Assembly (NCBI GenBank): GCA_025766275.1
Contig: JAFKAC010000077.1
Span: forward strand, 1-64,000
Length of the DNA: 64,000 nt
Reading direction: 5' to 3'
Source of the DNA: Lactarius indigo
Lineage: Eukaryota; Basidiomycota; Agaricomycetes; Russulales; Russulaceae
Under the pieces are notes generated by a model. It searched no databases. It was given only the letters and a program-made list of their open reading frames with translations, and had not been told where the DNA came from. Shown here one piece after another: positions 46,508-55,140 of the stretch; the stretch's first letter is position 1; every line of letters begins with the position of its first letter. The position numbers and the translations under genes were made by a program.

Positions 46508-49500
46508 TCAGGGATTGGCTACCACTGCCTCGGCAAATGTACGGGGTAGAGTTTGGGGGGGGATTGGAAGGATTTGTTCGGCCATGAGGACCGCGCGATG
46601 ATGTCGAAGTCGGGGGTCGGAGACCCCATCGTGCGTGAACACGCTAGCGAGAGCCGTCGGCATTGGTTTCGGGAGGTAGGGTGTCAACCAAGTGATTGCG
46701 TGGGCATCGAGAATGCGGTTGTCGATAGCTGCCGCGCTATTAGCCCAATCTACCATGCTATGCTCTGCTTTGCGTAGGCGCAACGCGAGTAGCTGTTGTT
46801 GCTGCATGGATTCTCGGAGTCGGTGAACGTCCGCACTCAGCCCGGGATCGGCGAGTCGTCCTAGTGCCTTATCGATGTCGTTACGAGCCGGGTGATCAGG
46901 GCGAAAGACATCGATGAATTCTTTTTCCAGAATTCGCGGTTGGACGTCGGGACGAGGTCGTGCTGTCAGCTCAGCGTAATAATAGGGTTTGTTACGACCT
47001 TCAGTGGTGATAATGATGGGCTGTCCTCGAGCATTAATGACGAACTGGAGATAGTGTGCGTTCCTTCGTTCCCCGTCGGAGAACGGTATCTCGACTTGGT
47101 AAGGATGTTCGGGCAGCACCTTCTGCCAGTCGCCGGTAGGCGGTGCAGTGTCTGGTCGTGGTGGCAAAGGGTGAACTTGTCGCACGTTCTCGCGTACTGC
47201 GATTTCTTCGAGCGCCTCTCGTCGCAGGCGTTGCTGACGTCGTTGCTTTGCCTGCGAATGACGGTAGTGGTTCCCGTCGTCGCCGATATGCGTACTTAGT
47301 CCCCACATATCTTTGCGTGATCGTGGAGAGTTTGTGCGTGCATCGTAAGAAGGCCCTACTTTCGCCCATTCGTTAACTTCTCGGTCGATACGTTGATTGA
47401 CGTTGTCTGGGAGTTCTCGAGTGGCAACGACAGGGAACTGAGGGGGATGTCTGTCCATGGCGAAACTGATGGAGTTAATCGCTGTCTGTGTCCTGTCTTT
47501 ATATTGTTGAATGAGCTCGGGGGTGCGCAAATTGGAGACTGGTTCCCAGCTATCATGGGCTGCGGAAAAACCTTTCCACCGTACTAAATATTGCGGCGTT
47601 TTCTTGCGTCCATATGTTCGGTAGTCGAGGAGGTCTTCTACTTCCCATTCGAGTTCGCCGTCTACTAATTCTGGTGGGGGTTGTACTTCTCTCTTATCAT
47701 TCATAATGGTCTCTTGATAGGGAGTGAGTAGTCCCGCGTGAACAACGTCATGTATCTTCCAATGCGTCGGAAGCTGAAGACGATAAGCCATTTTTGACAC
47801 ACATTGAGAGACGATAAAGGGGCCGTATCGTCGTGGGGATAACTTGGCGGATGGATGTGTAGTTTTGATGTTCGTGGCGTCTAACCACACCTTATCGCCC
47901 AATCGATAGGGTTGATAGCGTGGCGATTCCGTGACCCATCGTAATTGGGTTGCTCGCATCGCGGTTTGTGCGTTGGCTCGTGCTTCTACCAGTTCTGCGA
48001 GTCGTTGATCGGCCGTAGGGGACTGCATGGGTATGCGGGGTTGATGGACGGTAGGCACGAATCCCATAAGCAATTCGAACGGCGTTTTCCAAGTGGTTTC
48101 CGAGGGCCAAGCGTTAGTGGCGTATTGCGCGATAGGTAACATCGCGGCCCATTGATCCTGTTGATAGTTAGTGTAGATTCTTAGGTATTGTTCCAACTTT
48201 TGGTTGGTTCGTTCCGATTGACCGTCAGTACGAGGGTGGTACATGGAGCTTATGTTTTGTTGTATGCCTAAGGCAGAACATAAGTTCTTTGCTAGTGCGG
48301 CTGTAAAACGAGGATCGCGATCAGATATGATCTTGTCTGGTAGGCCATAGTGTGGCAATACGTGTCGTACGTATGCTTGTACTGTTTCTTCCGTGCCGAA
48401 TTTTTCCTTCCAAGGGATAAATATGTTAGCTTTTGAGCATCCTTGGTCTGTAATGGTGAGGATGGCATCGAAACCGTGGGACTTTGGCAACTTTACGATA
48501 AAGTCGAGTGCTATGACTTTGAATGGCAAGGGTGTTCCGTCGGGATAGATCGGTGATAATGGTATGCATGGTCGGTTGTTGAGGTTTTTGTTGGCTTGAC
48601 ACGCGATACAGCCTTTGACGTAGTCATTTACATCGTTTTTCATGGCTGGCCACCAGTAGTATTTTTGTATGGCTGCCAATGTATTAGATTGTCCTGGGTG
48701 TCCCGCAGTAGGGAGGTCGTGAAATGACCGAACTACCTCCCTCCTCAAGGGGGTGTCGTCCACGATCACCAGACGACCGAGGTAGAAGTAGAGACCGGCG
48801 GAGTCACGGGTGAGCGGGAGGCAGACCGTGGAGGCAAAGGAGGGATGAGTACGTTGGGCGGTGCGACACTGATCGTCGAGTGTCGTGACAGATGTGGCGT
48901 TGGCGAAGAGTGAAGGGGGAAGTACGGTGACCTGCTGATTGTCGCGATCGTCGGCAATGAGGGCGGGGTGACGAGACAGGGCGTCGGCATGAAGCGTAGG
49001 TCCGGGGACGTGTTTAAGCACGATATTGTAATCAGCGAGAATGTTGACTAGCCGCGCGACACGGCGATTGATGTTTTGAGGGCTTCGATAATGGAGCAAA
49101 TTCTGATGATCAATGAGAACCGTGATGGGGTGTTGCGCGGCTACTAAAAGATGTCGCCAATGTTCGAGACCGCGAATGAGCGCGAGTAATTCGCGATCAT
49201 AGACGTCGTAGTTGCGTTCTGCTGAATTTAAAGATTGAGAGAAATATCCCACGACTTGGGGTTTCTGTCGTTCGTCGAGTTGAGACAGAATGGCCCCTAT
49301 GGCGTACAGAGATGCGTCCGTCTGTAATTGGAAGGGTAAAGAGATGTCTGGCTGTCGGAGAGCCGGTCGCGAACATGCAATCGAAAGGAGCATTTTTAAC
49401 GCGTCGGTGCACTCGGTGGTCCACACAAAAGGAACATCTTTTTGCAACAACTGTGTGAGTGGGCGTGCAAGTTTTGCGTAATGCGGGATAAATGGATGTT

Positions 49501-50638
49501 GGTACCCTAGGACGCCGAGCGTGCTGCGTAGTTGTTTGATTGAAGTGAGTGTACAGGGCCAGTCCCGTAGACCCGAAACTTTATCGTCACCCATCTGAAT
49601 AGTCCGATTGGCGATGGTCATGCCCAAGTAGTCGATTTCCGTTCGTTCGAAGGCGCATTTGGACAACTTTAGAAAGTAACTTTCGTCTAAGAGTGTCTGT
49701 AGCACTTGTCCTACAATGTCGCGATGACGGCGTATGTCCGCTGTAGTAGCGACAAGAATGTCGTCCATATAGATGAAGAGTTCGGACGGATATTTGAGTA
49801 ATAACCCTCGAAAGATCCTGTTCATCGCGCGCACGAATGTAGCGGGGGAATTCGTTAGTCCAAAGTACATTACCATGGGTTCGAATAGCCCGCGTGGCGT
49901 TTTTAATGCGGCCTTCCATTGATCTCTGTCGCGAATCCTGATATTGTTGTAACCCCATCGTATATCAAACTTTGTGAATAACGTTTTGTCGGCCAGTTGA
50001 TCCAAGAGATTTGAGATAAGTGGTATCGGATACGTATCTTTCAACGTAATTTGATTGAGGGGTTTGTAATCTTGTACTGGCCGGAGTTTTCCATCCTTTT
50101 TCTTGAGAAAGAAAAAGGACGACGCATACGGTGATTTAGATTCGCGAATGTATCCCTTTTCCAAATGTTCCTTTAGGAACTCGTCCAAGTGTGTTAGTTC
50201 CTTGGCGTTAAGTGGATATATTTTGCACTTTAGCGTGGCCGGAGCGTCGGGCAACAATATTATCGTGTGATCGTCTTCTCGGGTAGGCGGGAATCGGTTA
50301 GCGGCTTCTTCCGAAAAGACGGTTGCCCAGGGTTCATAATGTTTGGGCAGTACGTTATTTTCTTTGAGTGTCCTTTCCGCCATTTGTTGCGCGATAGTCT
50401 CGATGTGAGTCGCTCGTTCCACGATCATTTTTCGTGGTTCACCCTGGAGTTGATTTGTCGACCAATCGATTTGTGGGTTGGTCTCCTTGAACCAAGGATG
50501 ACCGAGTATCATGCGTGGTCGTCCCAGGTGAGTGACGTATAACAGGGTGTCGTATCGTTGTTTTCCCCAGGTAATGCAAACTCGACAGGCCTTCGTGATA
50601 CTACCGTATTCGTTTCGAGTTCCGTCAACGTTGTACAC
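46508..50638 (-). CDS. Gypsy-2 Pol: RT, RNase H, integrase, chromodomain and long tail
   Basis: 1376 aa counted from the first Met. Order: end of protease (PRMILGHPWF), RT with KFDIRWGYNNIRI and FIYMDDILVAT (residue about 290), RNase H LQTDASLYAIGAIL, the integrase HHCC zinc finger (HPGQSNTLAAIQKYYWW, KGCIACQ), the DDE core (VIALDFIVKLP, ISDRDPRF, DGQSERTNQ), GPY/F-like KLSPRRYGPF, and chromodomain WEVEDLLDYRTYG and YLVRWKGF (about 990-1045). After it comes a 330-residue tail of no recognised family, with a basic Gln/Arg helix (SQAKQRRQQRLRREALEEI) and a leucine-rich predicted helix. The frame is shared with Gag; the only barrier is TGA 50663-50665. Confidence 0.92.
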   Translation of the reverse strand: MYNVDGTRNEYGSITKACRVCITWGKQRYDTLLYVTHLGRPRMILGHPWFKETNPQIDWSTNQLQGEPRKMIVERATHIETIAQQMAERTLKENNVLPKHYEPWATVFSEEAANRFPPTREDDHTIILLPDAPATLKCKIYPLNAKELTHLDEFLKEHLEKGYIRESKSPYASSFFFLKKKDGKLRPVQDYKPLNQITLKDTYPIPLISNLLDQLADKTLFTKFDIRWGYNNIRIRDRDQWKAALKTPRGLFEPMVMYFGLTNSPATFVRAMNRIFRGLLLKYPSELFIYMDDILVATTADIRRHRDIVGQVLQTLLDESYFLKLSKCAFERTEIDYLGMTIANRTIQMGDDKVSGLRDWPCTLTSIKQLRSTLGVLGYQHPFIPHYAKLARPLTQLLQKDVPFVWTTECTDALKMLLSIACSRPALRQPDISLPFQLQTDASLYAIGAILSQLDERQKPQVVGYFSQSLNSAERNYDVYDRELLALIRGLEHWRHLLVAAQHPITVLIDHQNLLHYRSPQNINRRVARLVNILADYNIVLKHVPGPTLHADALSRHPALIADDRDNQQVTVLPPSLFANATSVTTLDDQCRTAQRTHPSFASTVCLPLTRDSAGLYFYLGRLVIVDDTPLRREVVRSFHDLPTAGHPGQSNTLAAIQKYYWWPAMKNDVNDYVKGCIACQANKNLNNRPCIPLSPIYPDGTPLPFKVIALDFIVKLPKSHGFDAILTITDQGCSKANIFIPWKEKFGTEETVQAYVRHVLPHYGLPDKIISDRDPRFTAALAKNLCSALGIQQNISSMYHPRTDGQSERTNQKLEQYLRIYTNYQQDQWAAMLPIAQYATNAWPSETTWKTPFELLMGFVPTVHQPRIPMQSPTADQRLAELVEARANAQTAMRATQLRWVTESPRYQPYRLGDKVWLDATNIKTTHPSAKLSPRRYGPFIVSQCVSKMAYRLQLPTHWKIHDVVHAGLLTPYQETIMNDKREVQPPPELVDGELEWEVEDLLDYRTYGRKKTPQYLVRWKGFSAAHDSWEPVSNLRTPELIQQYKDRTQTAINSISFAMDRHPPQFPVVATRELPDNVNQRIDREVNEWAKVGPSYDARTNSPRSRKDMWGLSTHIGDDGNHYRHSQAKQRRQQRLRREALEEIAVRENVRQVHPLPPRPDTAPPTGDWQKVLPEHPYQVEIPFSDGERRNAHYLQFVINARGQPIIITTEGRNKPYYYAELTARPRPDVQPRILEKEFIDVFRPDHPARNDIDKALGRLADPGLSADVHRLRESMQQQQLLALRLRKAEHSMVDWANSAAAIDNRILDAHAITWLTPYLPKPMPTALASVFTHDGVSDPRLRHHRAVLMAEQILPIPPQTLPRTFAEAVVANP

Positions 50639-50662
50639 CAGTCGGTTGTCAACGGTCGTGGT

Positions 50663-52279
50663 TCAAGCGTCAAGCATTCTAACACATTCCTCGTCAATGA
50701 AGTTGTCCGAGGCCCCAGAGTCGAGTAGTGCGGAGATCGTCGTTGTTGTACTGGTGATGGGTATTTCAATGGTAAGTGCGTCATTCAAAGTACTCTGTAT
50801 GGCATTGATTTCTGCCGTTTCGTCTTCATCATCCTCATCCAGACTGGCTTCCATTAGCAACTGAGAGATCATGTTCTTTCGTTGGGTGACCGATAGTCCC
50901 AATATGCCAGTCATCAAGGTTTCTGGGGATGTGTTTTGCACGACAGGATTTGGTGCGGTTGTGACAACGACTTCATTGACGTGTGCCGGAGTTCTTTTAT
51001 TTGGACAGTCACGCGACAGATGTCCGGTTTTCTTGCAATGAAAGCATAAGCCTTCTTTTCGACATCGGTCCATTTCGGCTAGTTCTTGAGGGGTTCGGGT
51101 GCAGGGGACGTACGTCTGTGTTGCGTCTACTTCCATCGGTACCACCTGATCATTTTGGTTTGATGGCTTTGGCGGTCGGTTGTTTTGTACCGGGATTATG
51201 TTCGTTTTTCCGATTTGTGCGATGCAGTTGGTGATTGTGCGATACCGTTGGACTTCTTCTCGTGTCGCGTCTTCCCAGTCCTGCATGGTGACTGGCATTT
51301 TACTTCGTTTGAGGCAGGATATTAATAACCCTTTGCGAAGTCCCCGATGAAATAAGTCGACCGTTCCTTTCGCAGCTAGATCCCAATTGGCGATCTCGGC
51401 GAGTTGTTTGAAGGTCGCGATATACTCGTCGATCTCCTCACCCTTCATGGTGAGTGTGGTTAGTTTAGCGTAAGCGTTTTGCTGGCTTAAAGTGTCCATC
51501 CAGGTGTTCTCGAAATCGGTTACGAAGTTGGTCCACAACGTTTCGCTGGTTTCGGGGATGGGACTCGTAGGATCGTTGATTTTTTGTTCGAGCTTTTTAT
51601 CCTGTGCTTGATTCCAGCTTTCGACTGCTCGTCCGCGGATTAGTGTGAGCGCAAGGGCTACTCGTTGGTAAGGGATGACCATTCTTTCATTCGTCCGGTT
51701 GACCCGTCGGTACTGATTGAACTCGTGCAGAAATTGTCGGCTCCTATCCCGATTCCCATCGAAAAATGCTGGTGCTGCCCCTTGTAGAGGGCCTGTGATT
51801 GTTGTCATGCTGCTGCCACTTCCTGTTCCACTTCTGCTGGCCATTGGTGTGCTAGATGGTGTTGTCATAGTCGTGATACTGGGTACTGGAATTAGTTGGG
51901 GTGATTTCCTTTTTCCTTTCTGCTTCGCGATTTGTTGTTTATGTTCAGTCCAATTGTAGGTGGGTATGGTACTAGTCTGTTGTCGACGTTTTAGGCCCCA
52001 CAGTAGCGGTTCGTCTACACGCGCGTTCGTATATGTGTACCACCTGGTATTTTCGAAATATACTTCGTACCACTCGTTTTCGTCTGCTGCAAATTCAACG
52101 TCCAAGGCCGGGCTGGGGTCTCGTCGTACAATGTACCCTCGTCCTGGTACCCAGTCAATTCCTCCGGTTACGATGTCTTGTAAGTTCTGGGTGTCGCGTC
52201 TGATAACTAGTCGTTTTACGGTTGGGTCGTGGTCTGCTAGTTCTGGTTCAAAGTAAGCGTGGGTTCGATCGAGAGCCAC
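50663..52279 (-). CDS. Gypsy-2 Gag with zinc knuckle and protease start
   Basis: 538 aa. A capsid-like Gag core (PAFFDGNRDRSRQFLHEFNQ, LTLIRGRAVESW, MKGEEIDEYIATFKQLAEIA) is followed by the CCHC knuckle CFHCKKTGHLSRDC (about residue 410) and the aspartic protease active site ALLDSGASDNFIDEECV (about 520). It stops at TGA 50663-50665, inside the protease; the same frame continues into Pol. Confidence 0.9.
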   Translation of the reverse strand: MALDRTHAYFEPELADHDPTVKRLVIRRDTQNLQDIVTGGIDWVPGRGYIVRRDPSPALDVEFAADENEWYEVYFENTRWYTYTNARVDEPLLWGLKRRQQTSTIPTYNWTEHKQQIAKQKGKRKSPQLIPVPSITTMTTPSSTPMASRSGTGSGSSMTTITGPLQGAAPAFFDGNRDRSRQFLHEFNQYRRVNRTNERMVIPYQRVALALTLIRGRAVESWNQAQDKKLEQKINDPTSPIPETSETLWTNFVTDFENTWMDTLSQQNAYAKLTTLTMKGEEIDEYIATFKQLAEIANWDLAAKGTVDLFHRGLRKGLLISCLKRSKMPVTMQDWEDATREEVQRYRTITNCIAQIGKTNIIPVQNNRPPKPSNQNDQVVPMEVDATQTYVPCTRTPQELAEMDRCRKEGLCFHCKKTGHLSRDCPNKRTPAHVNEVVVTTAPNPVVQNTSPETLMTGILGLSVTQRKNMISQLLMEASLDEDDEDETAEINAIQSTLNDALTIEIPITSTTTTISALLDSGASDNFIDEECVRMLDA

Positions 52280-52367
52280 GATGATCGCGTGTCCGTCCTG
52301 GACTGTCCTTGTTATTCCAACCGGTTCTGGGAACGCCTTTCGCCTCGTTCAGCGGCAGAGTAGGGAG

Positions 52368-52378
52368 GTCTACTCTTA
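52368..52378 (-). other. Gypsy-2 primer binding site, self-complementary type
   Basis: Minus strand TAAGAGTAGAC, directly touching the 5' LTR, is the exact reverse complement of GTCTACTCTTA within the LTR (52567-52577). Exactly 11 nt pair and the match ends on both sides. Confidence 0.72.
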
Positions 52379-52803
52379 TGTTACGGTTCCGAGGGACCAT
52401 ACAGGCTTTCTGCGGAGCTGAGCTCGACGCGCTGGTAGAGTCGGGACTTGTTCTGTGAACAAGTCAAGTTTCGGGGAGTTCTAGGCTCAACTCAAAGAGT
52501 ATTGCTAGAGAGAGGGGAGAGCACGCGGGTTTCAGAGACAAGGCAAGCTAGGTCGGATTCAGGAACTAAGAGTAGACAAGGTATGTACTACTCTATGTAC
52601 TTCGTCTTATACTTGTACATACTGGGGTTTTCGGGGGCCGTTTTCTACATGCCACGTCACTTATCTACTACTACGTGGACGATTCGCAATCCTAGCACCA
52701 TAAGGCATGCTTTTGACGATACCAGACTTCTGCAAAACTTATGGGGTTGAAACTTGAACGCGCGTTGCGTGACATGATGTCACGATGTCACGTGACCGTG
52801 ACA
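52379..52803 (-). repeat. Gypsy-2 5' LTR with promoter
   Basis: 425 bp. On the minus strand TATAAG (52611-52606) stands 34 bp before GTCTACTCTTA (52577-52567), the predicted first bases of the transcript. Confidence 0.9.
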
Positions 52804-52807
52804 ACTG

Positions 52808-53957
52808 TGTGGGAAGTTCGAGGCAGTAATTGACAGGGGACATCACCTGGGTGACCTTAAATGGTCCATGCCGTTTGGCCACTAGTTTTGTGGTTGGCTG
52901 GTGTGTGCGTAAGTGGCGTCCTTCAAGCCACACGAGGTCTCCTTCTTTGAACTTGGGCGTGTCTTTGTGTTTAACCCATGACTTTTGCGCTCGGAGCATA
53001 CAGGAGAAGGCATGCTGTCGCGCTTGTTTGAACTGATCCAATTGTAGCGATACTTGTGGGATAGGGGAAGGCCTATCGGTCCAATCAGCGCGAGGGTTGA
53101 ACCCTGACAAGAGGAAGAAGGGGGACTCCCGCGTAGTTTTGTTAGGCCAATTGTTATGTGTGAATTCTGCCATGGGCAGATAACAAACCCAGTCATCTTG
53201 TCGTTCATTTACCCAGAAGCGGAGATATTGTTCCAGCCACTGATTTGTTCGCTCCGATTGGCCGTCGGTTCTAGGATGATAGGCGGTTGAGATATTTTGG
53301 CTGATGCCAAGGATTTTGCATATCTCCCACATGAACTTAGATGCAAAGCGGGGATCTCGATCACTGATAACACGCGAGGGGAGCCCAAATCATGGGAAGA
53401 CATGGGAGACGTACAAGGCAGCCGTCCCTTCAGCCATTATCTCTTCGTTGCAGGGGACGAAGATGGCGGCTTTAGTACAGTCATGATCTGTTACTGTTAG
53501 AATAGAATTGTAACCATGAGAGATAGGGAGTTTGGTAATAAAGTCCACTGCAATGGTTTCAAATGGCAGGGCTTCCGGTTTGGGATAAATGGGTTGTAGG
53601 GGTGCTCTAATGGGTCGGAGGTTAACTTTGTGTTGCTGGCACTCTGCGCAGCCTTTGACATAGTCCATAACATCATTCTTCATTTGTGGCCACCAGTAGT
53701 GTCGTTCAGTGAGTTGGAGAGTACGTTTGATACCAGGGTGGCCATAGGCAGGGGAGTTGTGATGAGCGGCAATAATGGTGTGCTTGTCATGGATGCTGCT
53801 GGTGACCACTCAGCGTCCATCCTTATACCATGTCCCTTCGATGTCTTTTAGTTTATGAGCGTCGACCCAAGGTTTCAACTTAGCTATGTCTTGTTCGTAA
53901 ATGGGGTGTTCTGGGGTCATTTCTACTGGTAGGATCTCAGGTCTCCAGTGTGGGTGT
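52808..53957 (-). pseudogene. Gypsy-1 integrase, core part
   Basis: Minus-strand integrase: HHCC zinc finger (HHNSPAYGHPGIKRTLQL, KGCAECQQHK), DDE core (IAVDFITKLP, VISDRDPRF, YHPRTDGQSERTNQ) and the C-terminal part KRHGPFKVTQVMSPVNYCL. Two in-frame TGA codons (53390-53392 and 53810-53812), both at places where Arg (CGA) would fit. Upstream (to 53957) reads PEHPIYEQDIAKLKPWV and then stops abruptly at the next LTR. Confidence 0.82.
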
Positions 53958-54545
53958 TGTTGTTACGATTTTCTATTCCTGCCTTGTCCCATTCTTCGGA
54001 CTCGTTCTTTCCTTGTTCCCATTCCATCCCTTCCCCACATTACGAGCCCTGTATGACTACGCAGATGATACGTTTACCCGGTTCCTATCACACACTTTGC
54101 TTATCGTTGCTATCTTTCAATAAAGCTCGACATGTGCTAGTTTCCGTTCACTTCCTGACCACGCGCGAACCCGTGTGATTCTCCTTTGTCCCTGATCCAG
54201 ACATCCCTTTATTCCCAGTATGACCCACCATTGTTCTCCAATGGGGAACGGCGTTATTCCCCTTTTTGTCCAGTACAATACGACGGGTATTTAAGCCTAG
54301 CACTACCTAGCTTGTACGGTAGACTAGACTTCTTGTGTAATAACTACACTCAACACAGAGTCTCTCGACCCCCGACCTTTGCTAGGCCTTCGTGTCTTAG
54401 CCATCCTCTATAGTCCGAGTGGCACACGCCCTTGTGACTCTTGTGCATCATTACATCTGAAGTCGAGCCTTTGAGCTTAGACTACCATCTACCTGACTGA
54501 CTTGGTACAGGTCGTACCCAACGCCCCTGTAGTGGCGTTACAACA
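53958..54545 (+). repeat. LTR-C, probable solo or orphan LTR
   Basis: Begins TGTTGTTACG and ends CGTTACAACA, so the ends form the usual short inverted repeat of an LTR; 588 bp. Contains GGTATTTAAGCC (about 54288), a TATA-like site. No second copy in the window, and flanking pentamers do not match (GGTGT versus TGTAT), so the classification is tentative. Confidence 0.5.
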
Positions 54546-54931
54546 TGTATGGATCAGATTCTAATGCTGAAACCATTAACCTGAAACCTGACTCCATCGA
54601 ACCACATTCCCCTGCCCATGCGGACCATGCAAGTCTGCCCAATGACCATATGGTATGTACACGATAATATGGAACCATTTAACATGTCTGACATGGTCAG
54701 GAGCATGCAGACCTCATATTGGAGACAGAGGAGATGTGCATGGATCTTAAGGATATCTCCCTTATGGTAAGGGCACTATGTGAAACAGAGGGAATCAATA
54801 TGTCACAAACGACAAGTGAAACACAAGATGGACAGTATCAAGGTCACTCCCCACATGCATCAGAGATGGCATCAGGATCTGAAGGTGTTGATAATGGTAG
54901 CGGTAGTTTTGGAGCACCCGAAATGACATAG
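54545..54931 (+). CDS. Small acidic two-exon open frame, unrecognised
   Basis: Exons 54545-54652 and 54701-54931 (GTATGT...CAG) join in phase to 112 aa. The protein is acidic, Ser/Glu/Met-rich (DLILETEEMCMDLKDISLM), without signal, membrane or known motif. Its ATG uses the final A of LTR-C. It may be a Gag-like remnant of the LTR-C element, a KDZ cargo gene, or chance. Confidence 0.3.
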
Positions 54932-55140
54932 AACAGATGATGGTATTCCTATCAGATACACGCCACAGTTTCAGATTAGAATTGGGTACACATTCTTCAG
55001 GTGTATGATTGTGCAGTGAGCCCAATATTCCAATGTGTAGAATATCCAAGGTGTTGTAAATGTATTTAATGCGTGAAAGGATTGATGCTGTCCCAATTGC
55101 TATCATCCATATCCTCCTAACTCCATTGAAACTGTCTATC

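Larger units (their letters stand above)
45598..52803 (-). mobile_element. Gypsy-2, complete chromodomain Ty3/Gypsy retrotransposon, 7206 bp
   Basis: Minus-strand element with 425-bp LTRs (45598-46022 and 52379-52803) that differ at 12 positions, a 4-bp target duplication (ACTG), a self-complementary primer site, a purine tract, and Gag, protease, RT, RNase H, integrase and chromodomain. Two in-frame TGA codons divide one otherwise continuous frame (46034-52279). Structurally complete but probably inactive because of these stops, unless they are read through. Confidence 0.93.
43030..53957 (-). mobile_element. Gypsy-1, LTR-B family, nested and truncated at its 5' side
   Basis: Minus-strand element. 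Its 3' LTR is 43030-43537, with the purine tract beside it. The Pol C-terminus, chromodomain and integrase follow to the right, interrupted first by a solo LTR of the same family (44739-45246) and then by Gypsy-2 (45598-52803). The integrase frame resumes at 52808 and runs to about 53957, where a different LTR starts. Reverse transcriptase, Gag and 5' LTR are absent. Joining across both insertions restores continuous reading, which proves the nesting order. Confidence 0.85.

Noticed and set aside
53958..54545. Self-priming site for LTR-C (TGGATCAG against CTGATCCA)
   Set aside because: Pairing is imperfect and no TATA box stands 35 bp before the LTR half, unlike the two convincing cases.
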